Below, piece after piece: positions 11,400-24,017 of a stretch of DNA of 64,000 nucleotides (position 1 is its first letter; each line of letters begins with the position of its first letter). The translations under genes were made by a program, and so were the position numbers. This stretch comes from Terebella lapidaria (lineage: Eukaryota; Annelida; Polychaeta; Terebellida; Terebellidae): NCBI GenBank assembly GCA_949152475.1, contig OX424555.1:59191977-59255976 (forward strand). Reading direction: 5' to 3'. The notes under the pieces were generated by a model. The model made no database searches, was not told where the DNA came from, and saw only the letters and a program-made list of their open reading frames with translations.

Positions 11400-12600
11400 C
11401 TCAATAATCTAATATGTAAAATATCTGAGTAAGATCATTTCAAAAAGTTTCAGGCTCACCCCACCCCATTCATGGAACGAATAGGAGCTAGTCCACCCCA
11501 ATCTGCCCAATGTTAATTTTAGCTGCACCACAGATTTCCTGAAGTCCGCACAGGATTTTGTGCATTTTTGTTTTAGCTTTTGTAGTGTAGAGCCCACGTA
11601 CTCTTTGGAGAGCATGTGTGAGTGGTAGTAGGCTAGGTAGCCTACTACAAAGGAAACACGGAGAATGAGCACAACAAGAACAAGCTAAATGCTAGCCGAC
11701 GTTGCTCCATTCGAAAAAACATTATATCTCATTATATAACGAATAATTTCGCACATACCAGAACCACAGTAGTCCGTGAGTGACCGGGGGAGGGTGGGGG
11801 CGGTGGGCGATGTGTGAGCAGTGACTCTTATTATTATTGTTTTTTTTTTCCATTTTATTTCAGACTCGCAGTCCATATTAAAATAACAACATATAAGTGT
11901 ATAAAAACAGATAAAAAAGGACATATTAACATCACAGTGACAGGTTACCGAGTAAATGGTTTGCATAAATAGATACATTCCATTCTGTAGTTGAAGGCAA
12001 TTGTACATATTGACCATATGATAGCAGGCACTGTATAATAGTATTAGTGGAGACTCTTAGTCTGTTTAAAAACCTATGAGTATATTTTCGCTTCAATGTA
12101 CTAAAAGAATCAATATTGTTTTCAGCAAACATTCCACTTGCACTACAACGGGATCCATAACCCTTAGTGCATGGTTGGGGCCATTTCCTTTGTTGTTGAC
12201 AGGTTACTATTGAGCAGAGTTACCAGTAGGTTACTATTTCTGCGAATAGGAACCCCTGCACTAAGTCAGATAATGCACGCGGACGCGGGCCTCTCGCGAG
12301 GCCAACAGGTAGCTTATCTACCTTGGGATTAACCCCAACGTATACCTTTCTTTTGTTTCGAATTAATCATGTGTATACATTATACTCTACTCGGCCCAAG
12401 TATCATATCCTGCGCCTTCCTCTATATTCAATAAGGATTAAAAAGGTGCCAGACGGATTAAATGGTATGTTTTCAGTGGACGAGTAGTATTAAGGAGCAG
12501 TGTACGGTACTTGGGCCCTGTAGGCCTATAGCTTGAAAATAAGTTACTTACTTACTTACCTACTTAACAATCCTGATAAGTGTGAACTCGCCCAAATCTC
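11400..12600. other. Unassigned stretch
   Basis: No gene is recognised on either strand; the longest frames show no domain or codon pattern. A poly(T) run lies near 11840. Confidence 0.5.
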
Positions 12601-12606
12601 AGAATA

Positions 12607-12943
12607 CCGTAAAACTTCTAGACGCCGGGTTTCTAATAAACGCCGGGGGTACAAGTATACTGAAATTATTAGACTACGTTTTCTAAAAGACGCCGGGTCT
12701 ACGTACATTGTGTAACATAGCAACGTATAGATACTAATATCGACAACCTCAAGTATCCCAGTCAGGAATTTCCAGCTTTTAAATACTAAACTGTCGTCCG
12801 ATTTGTAAATTCGTTACACAGGCCTCGCCAATTCCAATAAACGCCGGGTCCAGACAACGACTGAAGTCAATTAACGCCGGGTTCTAATAGACGCCGGGTC
12901 TAGAAATCAATAGACGCCCGGGCGTCTATTAGAAGTTTTACGG
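12607..12943. mobile_element. TA-flanked MITE with internal gacgccggg repeats
   Basis: Ends ccgtaaaacttctagacgcc and the inverted agaagttttacgg at 12943 are bordered by TA. The inner copy of aacgccggg or gacgccggg occurs about seven times, and the right end is a perfect small palindrome around gacgcccgggcgtc. There is no coding capacity. Confidence 0.82.
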
Positions 12944-13099
12944 TATGTTATGAGACAGATTCTCACAAAATTCACTTTTTTTCACTTTCTGAGATAGAAG
13001 CTATAGCCTGGAATTTGGTAGAAAATTATCGTTTGACGCCCTGGCGAAGTGCGCTGAATGACACGTTACATGATACCATTGTGATGTCATCGCAATAAT

Positions 13100-13240
13100 A
13101 CGACTATAAACCAGTGAAAATGTATAGGCCCTATACCAGGCCAGTGAAAATGTATAGGCCAGTATAGGCCTATACTGTAAATGTATAGGCCAGTGACTGG
13201 TGAAAATGTATAGGCCCTATATATAGGCCTATACACCCGC
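13100..13240. repeat. Short repeats of ccagtgaaaatgtataggcc
   Basis: Three to four irregular copies of gtgaaaatgtataggcc are mixed with the palindrome taggcctata. It looks like local slippage, not a transposon. Confidence 0.7.
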
Positions 13241-13362
13241 GATTTAAGGAAGTAATGTTTATCGGATCATCCATCATTTCCTGTTATTTTATGGGTCCAA
13301 TAGCTGGGACTATTATTTACGGTGATTTTCCAGATAAAACTTTCATGAAAGGCATGATAAAT

Positions 13363-13773
13363 CGACTGTTGCACGGAATAAGGGCGTAAGTGTAGATACG
13401 CCCTTAATTCGGGGAATAATTTTAATCAATATTTTGATGAAATTTTGTAGACATTACAAATTTATATTTGATTGCACTTGAAGAAGATTGGTTACCATAA
13501 ATTAATAACTTGATGTTGATATCACTGATTGTAACCTGCATGTTGATATCACTGATAGTAACTTTTAGCGTAATGTAAACAGTGGTATTCAGTATTTTTA
13601 TTGGAAAAAATTAATTCTTTTTTATTTTTAACGGTAAGTTAAACCTCGCTTTATTTAATGCAATAATTTGTCTTAATGTAATATTTGTATAAAAGAAGAA
13701 AAATATCTTTCAAACAAATTTGCACATCATAAGGGCGTATGTACACTTACGCCCTTTTCCCGTGCAACAGTCG
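13363..13773. mobile_element. MITE with ~45-bp TIRs, 411 bp
   Basis: The left end cgactgttgcacgg continues into aagggcgtaagtgta and atacgccctta; the whole block is repeated inverted at the right end with few differences. aaat flanks both sides and may be a 4-bp target duplication. Each end contains its own palindrome (taagggcgta/tacgccctta). The AT-rich interior has no protein. Confidence 0.85.
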
Positions 13774-13822
13774 AAATATTTGGTCGGTGTTGAACCGAGA
13801 CTTCAGCTGTAGAAAAGTACAG

Positions 13823-14245
13823 TATTTTAAGTAGTTCCGGATTTCAAGTAGTTCCGGATCGTTTTTTACTTGAATTGCTCTTAGTGCACTGAGAATATAT
13901 TTCATAATAAAAACTATTGTGTTTTGGGAAAGTATGGGTGTTGTAGCTGACAATGCGCGAAAGAAAAAAATCAGTTTCGTTTCATTCTTTTCGTCACCCG
14001 ATCGTAAAGATGACCCACCCACCAGTCCTCGTTGTCATCCGAATGTAAACAAAACAGTTCACCAACGAAAATTGTTCCATAGCTGCGGGAATTGTCGAGG
14101 CACATTTTTCATTCATGTACCAAAATGAGCTCCTATTCCTCACCAAAACATGTATAAACCCAGAATGTACTGACCATATTTCTTCATATTGTAAACCATC
14201 ATAACACGATTGACAAAATTCAAGTAGTTTCGGATTCCGCGCGCC
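13823..14245. repeat. Dispersed repeat with ttcaagtagttccggat motifs, copy 1
   Basis: The motif occurs twice near 13830-13860 and once at 14219-14235, in the same direction. The same motif set occurs in inverse orientation at 18055-18290. The stretch ends near cgcgcgcc, and the other copy at gggcgcc. It is probably a non-autonomous element family; its ends are not resolved. Confidence 0.5.
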
Positions 14246-14249
14246 ATTG

Positions 14250-16560
14250 CTTGTTGTCAAACGTCACACACGTCAGCTGGCTGGTCACGTGACTTTCAGG
14301 AGTTTGGGGACCCTGTCAGAATCTCAGAGGGAGTGGTTACGACAAAAAAAATATTTATGGGCACATTATTCTTGTTTTTTTTGTAAATTTTACGCTGGAC
14401 CTATAGGCCTACAGGTTAAATAAACTCTGCATATTGGCAGTGTTTATGGAACCATATATGTCTATATCTACACTACCTTTATCGTTTTACTCCGTAGCAA
14501 ACTTTTAGGCATATAAATATATATCCCACTCTGGCGATCTACAAAAATACAGTAATGAGCACAGCTATCAGCATATAATTCTGAAACATACAGCGCGCAC
14601 ACTCCTTGGTGCAATGTAGCACCGACATTGTATACAACAGACCTGAAAAAAGGTGTAACTGACCAATTTCAAAGTACGGACAAAAGTGAAGTGGAGTATG
14701 GTGAATTCATATGCCGTGCATGCATGTTTGTTACCACAACATTTTATATTTTTCCCAAGGTGGAATCACTGAAATAAAATTCATAAGCAAAGGTGTTAAA
14801 CTGAAATGATAAAATTCATTTAAATATTGGGAAAATGTATTACTCAGTAGATCTACCCCACATCTATAGTGTGGGTATATATATATTCTACAATCAATAT
14901 AATTTATCAATATTTCTGATGCTATACAATCATGTTTGCTGTTTCCAGTTATCAAAAATGTTCGCTTCATCTCATTTGCCGGGTTGCAGGAAATAAACAT
15001 CACAATCATAGATCTGGATGTTTTGCGTGCCGTGGACGTAAAACAAGAACAACATTTTTTAATCATCTAGTTTGAAGATATTTTCCAAGAGTAATTTTTG
15101 CTGTCCTCGTCAGAATATTTGTGTTCATCGGATATATTGGGAGGACATAAGATCTATTTATTTGCCGTTGATAGTCAGTTATTGACAAGCTGACAATTTT
15201 CTACGGTTTAGCCCTTTATCTGACAACAGTATGGTGACTGGACGCACCGATACCCTTCTAAAGATTTGCTATGTATTTTGCAAGAAAACTGGATTTAACA
15301 AGAAAACTAGAATACCATTATAACTGAACACACGTCAGTTACTTCGGAGATCAGAGAAATATTCACCACAAATTTATTCAAGAATTTGTTCAAATTTGTA
15401 CACAATAAAGCAGAATGCATACACAGGGGGTTATCAGAAGCATATACTCGACGTAGTATCTGGAAGTATGTAATGCACAGGGCCGCTATTTGTCGTACAG
15501 GGAGTGCTGAGCCACTCACGGGAGTTACATGAGCCATCATGAATATATCGATTTTTTGCCGAAAACATATTGTTATGGTATGAGAAATTCAATCTGTCTC
15601 ACCAGCGGAGGAAATCTCAGGTACGACAAATATTTTATAAATCATCATGGTGAAGTTTGCCAAGTATTTTACCAAAGAACTTACGCTCTGTGATTATATT
15701 TCACGAGTAAAAAAACCAAACACTTGTTTCTCAGAGGTCAGAATGCAAAAAGGACGAACTGAGAAATGTGTAGATGGGCAACTTGATGACCGTCCATCCG
15801 TCTGTCACGCGAGCATTCATCAGTCGTCTGATGCGTGATATGGACCGTGGTGCATCAGGATTGCCTGGCCTCGCTTTTTTCTGTGATTCATATCGAGCAT
15901 TAATGTGTGCATCGGTAGGATGTGATACTGGCATCGACTTCGCCTGACAAGACGACGGTGACCTTCTGTGTGACTAAATTGCATTGTATGGGAGAGTGCA
16001 GTGGTACCTACAAGCAATTCTAATACGGTAGTTCAAGATGGAATAATAAACCTATGAGTCGTGGCCATCCCAAAGATTTCATCAAATGACCTGATACCGA
16101 GGTAAACAAACTTTTCAAGGGCACTGTTATTTGTGTTTTGCTAAACCCATATGTCTACGAAGGCTAGCTGTTGGCTTACTCTCAAAAGTTTCCCAAATCA
16201 CCAACAGGTGATCCTATTCATATCTGTGGACAATGCATGGATGTACATTTTAAAGAAAATAACTGCCACTCAAGCTGAAACAAGTTTACAGCGAAATTCA
16301 TCCAGTTTTAGATTTAGGTCTTTTTATATAATTTACATGAATAGATCATTTGGCCACAATAATTCCCAACATTGACTTAAGGTGGTATTAGTCAGTAAAC
16401 AAAACTTCAAGACATCCCAAATAATTGTGGTTTTTGAAAGGTAAGGAAAGGTTTTTATTAAAAAAAATTAAAAAAAAAAACATATGTACCGGGGCTTCCC
16501 TGTAAAATAATCTACATTAAAAAAGTTATGTCAGATTTCACAGTTGCCGGAAGATTGAAA
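14250..16560. other. Unassigned AT-rich stretch
   Basis: No gene, domain or clear transposon end is seen. Several open frames of 60-110 codons exist but none shows a recognisable motif. Confidence 0.5.
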
Positions 16561-16589
16561 TTGTTTTCAGTGGCTGATTGCATAAGTGT

Positions 16590-16985
16590 CAATTCTATTT
16601 TTGTCTTCTATTAAGACTAATTTTTTTCTTTAAAAAATTCTGATTTTGTATATGTTATACAAAAAATCTGAATCTGATATGAATCTGATTATCAAGACAA
16701 AATAGGGGTCATGGGAGAAAATTGAGTCGTTTAGTGTCAAGATATATCTGTTGATCAGGTGTTTTTCTCATAGTTTTCTGCCTATTTCAATTGCTAGTCA
16801 GAGACTCGTATCCAATTTTTTTCTTCTACCACTGCTAATTTTTTCAAGAAATGTCCAAATTTGGTGTATTTGTAGCCAGAAACACAAGGATTCTGATTAT
16901 GAAGAAAAAATTAGGGGTCACGGGAGGGGGGGGGGGGGTTGTGCTGTTTGGAGTCAATATATCCGGTGGTCATGTGTTTTAACCC
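16590..16985. repeat. Two-copy direct repeat, ~210-bp period
   Basis: tctgattatcaagacaaaat followed by aggggtcatggga (16682 onward) is matched at about 16891 by tctgattatgaagaaaaaat and aggggtcacggga. The similarity continues through gtcaagatatatc and gtcaatatatcc. The second copy contains a 14-bp G run near 16925. The copies are clearly diverged. Confidence 0.7.
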
Positions 16986-16999
16986 ATGTATCCATGTGC

Positions 17000-18050
17000 G
17001 TTAAATCTGTGTTTTCTTTTCAATGTTTGGAAACAAACAATTGCTCACGATTAATTTCAAGGTTGGGTCAACCGTGTATATACCACAGTTAATAATTTAG
17101 GATACATGTTTACCAGTACACTGGAGGTTGCTATGACAACCGATGTTGGTACTATAACACTATAACCATGAAATTCAATATCAATTACCAAACCACACGG
17201 TGATATTGGCGAAGAATGTAAGCTTCCTTTTCGTGACATCATTGGGAATCAGTGCCGAATCAGTGCCCGAATCAATCAATACATAGGGTAGCAACCACTT
17301 CTCTATGACTGATGGTGCTGTTGCCAAGGCATATACAGGAAAAAACTGTAAAATATGCTCAGCACTATGAGTAGTTTTTGTTTAGCATGTGAATCATTAT
17401 TAGCAAATTTAGCATGTTTCAAATACACGTTTCTGCCCATAGCAACATGATCGAATCTTCAATATCATTTCATGCTGTAGTAGTACTCTGCCTGTCATAT
17501 TTTACCATGTTTGTTCAAATTTTCATTAAGTTCAGGATATAGCATGCGTACGGAACAAGCGGGGAACTACATTGGTCAACTATCATTACATTTGCACGAA
17601 TTCAATGTGTAATTTAAAACAGTACAACATGGATGCAACCACACAATTATTAGGCCTAAATCAGAGAGCCAACAATTTTATCATGATATTACTGGAGTTT
17701 GAGCACCAAAGGCGTCCAAATTTAGTGAAAAATTTAGTGAAAAAGCAAGCATGCAGAGCGTTGCCGTACTAGAAAATCGTTGTCACGCTTGATTGAATAT
17801 GCGCGCTATGATGCGCACAGCGTACTCACTCATACAACCGTAATTGGATTGAATGGGTTTATATTTGCGTATCAATAATATTGACCATATAACTTGCTGT
17901 TGGCCGACATGCATATAGATTGTTGTGTAAATATTTGCACGAATGCAGACTTATGTTTCAAAATTTAATATTCTTCAACAATGACTTTCCGTCACGAACA
18001 TTTCAACATCGATTGCTTTTGATATGGTCCCTAAATTAAACCGCAACTAC
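17000..18050. other. Unassigned stretch
   Basis: No supported gene or repeat end. The longest open frames have no recognisable domain. Confidence 0.45.
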
Positions 18051-18054
18051 CGGT

Positions 18055-18290
18055 AGATGGCGCCCGATCCGGAACCACTTAAAGCGATCCGTTTCTACTT
18101 GAATTTGTGCAAACAAACAAAGTTCTATTTCTCAGTTATTTAAAAGCACGAAATGCCACTTTTTGCAGCATTTCTGCACAACTATTTTTCCACTCAGAAA
18201 ACGTTATAGAGACGTTTCGTTACGACTTGAGAACAATAGAAATGGACTTTCTTTGATGTGCGATCCGGAACTGCTTGAAATACTGTAGCA
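18055..18290. repeat. Dispersed repeat with ttccggat motifs, inverted copy 2
   Basis: The complement of the motif seen at 13823-14245 appears at about 18066, 18088 and 18262. Its outer context (gcgccc at the left, tactgtag at the right) mirrors the other copy. Shorter and more diverged in the middle. Confidence 0.45.
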
Positions 18291-18600
18291 GCGCTTGTTT
18301 TTACTCTGATCGTGCCACTACCGTAGAATTTAAAGATCACTTTCGTCTCTAAATTATCGTTGATGTATGAATTTTGCAAAGATGACATAACTTGTCATTG
18401 TCAGATTGTGTATAGAGTTCTGACATTTGGTTGATTCTAGATCTAGTCCCCCCACACGACCCGAGTCACTGCAAGATAAACACCGTCTACTTTTTCCTGG
18501 ACGACTACCTGGCTAACCACTGCTAACAAGGCAAGCACACAGAACCCTCCACAATGTGTGAAGTAAAAAAAGAAACATATGCAGATTTGAAAGCTTGCCC

Positions 18601-19254
18601 ACGGAGCCTCTGAGAGGTCATGGAAGAAATATTTTTAGAACATTGTTATTGCGTTTCCTCGCAATATTATCGCGTTCCCTCGCAATTCGGATCACGTTCC
18701 CTCCAATCTTATCTTATTGCGTTCCCTCGCAAACCGGATCGCGTTCCCTCGTGATCTTATTGTGTTCCCTCGCATTCCGGATCGCGTTTCCTCGCGATCT
18801 TATTGCGTTCCCTTGCATTCCGGATCGCGTTGCCTCGCGATCTTATTGCATTCCCTCGCTATCCGGATCACGTTCCCTCGCGATCTCTTAGAAAAACCTT
18901 CTCAGAAGTCATTGGCGTCAGCACAATGCGAGGGAACGTGATCCAGAATGTGAAGGAACGGAATAAGATCGAAGGGAATGCGATAATATCGCGAGCGAAC
19001 ACGATCCAGAATGCGAGGGAACGCAATGAGATCGCGATCCGGATTGCGAGGGAATGCAATAAGATCGCGAGGGAATGCGATCCAGAATGCGAAAGAACGC
19101 GATCCAGAACGCGAGGGAACGTAATAAGATCGCGGGAAACGCAATATTATTGTGAGCAAACGCAATATTATTGCGAGGAAACGCAATGATATTGCGAGGA
19201 AATGCAATAACGATATATCAAAAAAAAATTTCCATGTCTTTTCAGCGGCTCCGT
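18601..19254. mobile_element. Palindromic element built of a gcgttccctcgc minisatellite
   Basis: The 654-bp element starts acggagcctctgagaggtca and ends in its inverted counterpart (20 of about 25 bp match). It is flanked by gcttgccc and acttgccc, a 7-of-8-bp duplication. The left half consists of roughly 20-bp units on gcgttccctcgc followed by aatattat, gatcttatt or attccggat. The right half is the same minisatellite inverted (gcgagggaacgc), with a centre near 18895-18930. The result is one long imperfect hairpin. An 8-bp duplication would suit hAT-type mobilisation. No protein is encoded. Confidence 0.85.
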
Positions 19255-19489
19255 ACTTGCCCATCATATCACGTTGACAATATATTTCCAAGGGTTTTTC
19301 CACGCATTTTCCATGTAATTACAAGTAGGGGACCAACTGAATCAAATGTCGAACACAGTTCTGAATCAATCTCATCAGTGCTCCAAGAGCATGAAATTGG
19401 AGGGACACTATATGGGATTCTGTTTTTAAGGGATGTCCAAGACGCTTCTATTTATAGAACAAAATGTCAGTAGACATGATGTATGGACT

Positions 19490-21450
19490 ATGATCCCGAT
19501 AACATATAGTTGTCTATGGTCCCGATAACATATAGTTGTTTAAAGTTTACGATCAAATCTTTCTGAAATTTTGCACAAAAATGCCTAAAAATATTTTGAG
19601 AAGGAGGTATTTTTTTTGTTTTTTGATTTTCACATTTTTTTTCAAAATGGCGGTCGTTTTTGTCGAAAAACGCTCAATTTTGGGCTTTGACGGCCATTTT
19701 CTCAAAAACTGTCTGATCAGTTTTTAGTTTTTGGTTTAAAAAGATTCCTCTTATATACCTCTGTGACGTGTATAAGTTTGGTTGCCCTTGATTCGCCGGT
19801 TTCCATGTGGTGGCCATTTTGAATTTTTGGCGGGTTGGCATTTTGGGCCATTTGTAGGCAAAAAAAATTTTTCACCCTTTGAAGAAAATTTTGGACTTAA
19901 AAAATTTTCGGCACTTTTTTCCTTCATAATGGGAGCTGTTAGGACTGTACTCATAGAACGCCTGAAAATAGAGCATAGAAATTGGCACTTTCAAATGGGA
20001 AGTCATATATGGCGACTTGTGTGGTGACCTTGAATTTGACCTTCGATGACCTTGAAAGGTCAAAACAGCCATTTTGGCGTCAAAAAATACCCAGATTTGC
20101 CTCTATAGATGAAAGGCTTACAGAGCTCATGTTTGCATTATGAAAATATAGGAAGTCATATACATATATGGCACAACTAATGATGACCTTGAACTTGACG
20201 TCAGAGGACCTTGAGTGCCAAATATCTGACTCGGAATGTGTAAATTGACCTGAGTGGCCTAAACGATTCCACCCAGATATATCTTTGTTTTATGAACATA
20301 TAGAATATCAAATGCCGCACACATACATGTAATGGTGACATCGAAGTTCACACGGATGACCTTAATTGGTAAATCTCAAGGTCTGTTACCTGCCAATGCT
20401 GCCATGGCCAAACCAAACTTGCCTTTGGGCAATTTTTTTTCCAAAATGGCAGCCAATTTTGATGCAAAATAACCAATTTTGGACTTTGGCGGCCATCTTC
20501 TCAAAACTGTCTGATCAGTATTGAGGTTTTTGTTTCAAAAGATTTCCTTCATATACATGTATGTACCTTTATGATGTGTATAAGGTAAGTTTTTGTACTA
20601 GTACCCTTGAACTGCCAGTTTGCGTGTGGCGGCCATTTTGATTTTTTTACGGGTCAGTAAAAAAAAAAATTTTTTGCCCCAAATTGCATTGCTATCCATT
20701 TTGGGCCATTTATCTTTATAGGCAGTTTCACCCTTTGAAAAAAAATTTGCACCTAGAAAATTTTTGCCACTTTTTCCATACATAATGGGAGCTGCCAGAA
20801 CTGTACTCGTAGATCGCCTGAAAATAGAGCTTAGTTATTGGCACTTTCAAATAGGAAGTAATACATGGTGATTTGGGTGATGACCTTGAATTTGACCTTT
20901 GATGACCTTGAAAGGTCAAAATAGCCATTTTTGGGTAAAAAAAATGCCCAAATTTGCTTATTCAGAAGAAATGCTTTTAGATAGAGCTTATGTTTGCGTT
21001 ATGAGCAGATAAGAAGTCGCATATCGAACAAGTAATGATGACCATGAGCTTGACCTCTGATGAGCTTGCGAGCTAAATGTCTGATTTGGAATGTGTAAAT
21101 AGGCCCCTGGGACTTAAATGCTTGCACCGAGAGATAGGGTTTGTGTTAAAGCTTATACAGAATCATATATATATGGCACATCTTTTAGTGACCTTGAACT
21201 TGACCTTGAAGGCTGTACTCAAAATCACCTGACCTGAAGTGTGTAAATTGGCCTGTTGTTACAGCTTACATGATTTATTATGAATACATAGGAAGTCACG
21301 CAGCACACTCAATGGTGACGTTGAAGTTCACAAAGATGACCTTAATTGGTAAATCTTAAGGACTTATGTCACCTGCAATGCTTAAAACCAAAATCGTCTG
21401 CTATTATAAACCTATCTTTCATGAAATCTGTCTGATCAGTTTTGAGATTT
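19490..21450 (-). mobile_element. Helitron-like repeat, tandem copies, minus orientation
   Basis: Two copies and a third partial one with a spacing of about 800-930 bp; ctgtctgatcag marks them near 19712, 20510 and 21428. Typical contents are gcggccatttt motifs, then gtgaccttgaatttgacctt and gatgaccttgaaaggtc. The outer end (tatggtcccgataac, itself duplicated) corresponds to the complemented 3' end of the copy at 30689-32114. No transposase or helicase is present. Confidence 0.75.
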
Positions 21451-21702
21451 TTGTTTCTGAATGAGGTTTATCATTGTTTAGAATGTGTGTTGCCCAACTA
21501 AAGGCACCCACAGAATATAAGTACATAGACACAGACTATAAATATTAATATAAAAGTTAGGTTGAAATTTCTGATATTTCCAGGTGAACTCTGAACAGAC
21601 ACGCATAATGTAACTGGACATCATAGACGGGAACACTGCCTGGCTAGTCTCCAAACAAATGATGGCACTATTATTAAAGGTAAGAAATATCTGTAACATT
21701 AT

Positions 21703-21808
21703 GAAATAGAGAAACCCCGAGGAACAGGGGGTTATTCAACATGGTCGAGGGCGGTAGCCCGAGACTATGTTGAATAACTCCCTGTTACTCGAGGGGTTTC
21801 TCTATTTT
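21703..21808. mobile_element. Near-perfect hairpin element, 106 bp
   Basis: aaatagagaaacccc through gttattcaacatggtcgagg pairs with ctatgttgaataac through ggggtttctctattt, giving a stem of about 47 bp with a very short loop. A second inverted pair lies immediately to the right (taaaccatac near 21810 with gtatggttta near 21900; aggtgttta with taaacacct inside it). No coding capacity. Confidence 0.8.
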
Positions 21809-22249
21809 AAACCATACAGAAAACTACTCAGCCGTGACCAGCAGGTGTTTAACTAACATACAGCATTGATTAAACACCTACGAGAACAATGCAAGTATGG
21901 TTTAACATGGGTTAAATGCCTGAAATGAAATGAAAAAAAGATACTTTTCATTAAAAGACTGAACATTCCATGGATGTTGAATGTATCATGGGATATGGCC
22001 AAAATGAACTCAATTTAAAAAAAAAACATTAATAGTATTTTTAGTTCAAATTATAGTATTTCATATTATCTCATTCCATACAAAACACATGATTTGCAAA
22101 AAATTACCAATTTTTGGAATAGCTGATCCCAAGGTAGCCTACTACTGCGGTACCCCAACACCTCATTCATATGTTGGTGCCGGTAAGCCAGTAATATTTT
22201 GTATGTACAGGGGTTGTTCTTCATCACATTGTGCTGTCAGACAGTTTGT

Positions 22250-22480
22250 ATCGGTTATATGGAATGGATGTTGTTGTCAGGGAAACACATTGATGATGGG
22301 GAAATGTTTTATAAATAAGGGAAATATCACATGTATACAGCATGTCATAGGTCATTTTACAGATGAAAGTTGTAGGCTCAACAAGGTGCAGTCATGGGTA
22401 TGTAATGAAATACAGGTCATGGACCATGTAGATATAGATGGCCAGCTTCCAGATATCTCGCTCTTCAGTAATTGACAGCA
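22250..22480. repeat. Dispersed repeat, 5' part of a split copy
   Basis: The phrases tgtatacag, caaggtgcagtcatgggta, aatacagg and gatggccagc with ccagat correspond in order to 29500-29670 downstream of ALDH5A1. The similarity stops near 22480 and resumes at 24820, so the copy appears split by about 2.3 kb of other repeats. Confidence 0.6.
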
Positions 22481-23159
22481 GACTCCCGGCCAGTTCAGCT
22501 TACCAATGTCATTTACAGTCATGTGGTTGTGTTTCTGTTGCATGTCCATGGCTGTTCGAAATGGGGCAATTCCAGCGCAATGGTGGAACCCTCCATGGAC
22601 AATCTGTAATGTGAATAAAACATGATGTTCCTCTCCAGGTGGGTTTAAGGGTGGGTGATAACACCAAAAAGGATGTAAGAATACAAGCAATTAAAGTATA
22701 TACTATGAGTATGAAAATATGGGCTATTATCAACATGAAAACATTTACATGTAAATAACATACCGCAAACAATTGATCATTTGGTTGCTAAGTTTTTTTA
22801 GTGAAGTGTATGACATGATTTCCATTGATTTTCACATCTGAGGAATGTCAGATCGCTAATTCCCTGAGTAGATTGTGGTCACTGTAACGCATACATGTAT
22901 GTAATCTGCTCATGAACCATGCATGCATTGCAGCAAATGAAACATTGTATGCTGCATGCTTTTATTGACAAATTTGCTGCACCTGCTAGATTATCTTGTA
23001 AACATAGCACCAAGGGTGCTGTAGCTTACCGGCAATCATGAGAATTGCATAGAATACTGAATACCCAGGGACATATAAATTGTTACACTGATGTTAAAAT
23101 CTATATGTTAAAACATGTTCGTAAATGTTGATAGAAACACATTCTCTGTATGGACTATA

Positions 23160-24017
23160 ATACAAAATCAAGTTACATCTTGAAATTTTTTTTTCGTTAA
23201 TGAGTCTTATGAGATATTTTCACAGACAGTCGATTCAAAGGCAACAAAACTTATACGCATCACAAAGGTATAGAAGAAGAATCTTATACATGATTTTGAG
23301 GAAAACTGTCTGAATAGATTTTGAGAAAATGACCACCAAAAACAAAATTCATCGTTTTTTTGACAAAAAAAGGTCGTTTTGACCTTTCAAGGTCATTGAA
23401 GGTCAAATTCAAGGTCACAACTCAAACTGCAATATACATGTATGATTTCACATGCCAATACTGAGGCTCTTATCTTGAAGTGTTCTATGAGATTACTCAG
23501 CACAGCTCCCATTATGAAGGAAAAATTGGATGAAATTTTCTAAGTCCCCAAAAATTTTCAATGGCCAAAAAAAAATTTTTTTTTTTCTTGCTGGAAATGG
23601 CTCAAAATGAATAGTGACTTGATTTGGGACAAGAAAAAATTTTTTCGCCGACCCGTCAAAAAATCAAAATGGCCGCCACACGCAGAGCGGCGATTCAAGG
23701 GCAACAAATACACGTCACCTTGGAGGAATGTTATGAAATAAAAATCTCAAAACTGATCAGACAGTTTTTGAGAAAATGGCCACCAAAGTCCAAAATTGGC
23801 AATTTTTCGTCAAAAATGGCCGCCAAATCGGCAAAAACGATTCAATCAAAAAATTTTAGAAACATCTTTAGATATTGGCCTAAGGTATGTTCTGACAAAT
23901 TCATGGAGAAATTCATCACTCCAAAAAAAAGTTACAGACCCGGGGGGACGACGGACGAACGACGACAGACGAAAAACCACGATAATAGCTTATCGGCCCA
24001 AAGGGCCGGTAAACTAA
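23160..24017 (+). mobile_element. Helitron-like repeat, plus orientation
   Basis: Same family as 19490-21450, in the opposite direction (aaaatggccgcca motifs, aaggtcaaattcaaggtca). It ends in a ggacgacggacgaacgacga tract, a hairpin (ttatcggccc aaa gggccggtaa, 23990-24012) and CTAA. A 3' hairpin followed by CTRR is the Helitron end signature. Opposed copies at 19.5 and 24.0 kb make a large inverted repeat. Confidence 0.75.

Noticed and set aside
18595-19303. Open frames of up to 133 codons on both strands
   Set aside because: Translations of the palindromic minisatellite (RSLAI, RECNK-like repeats); low-complexity by-product.
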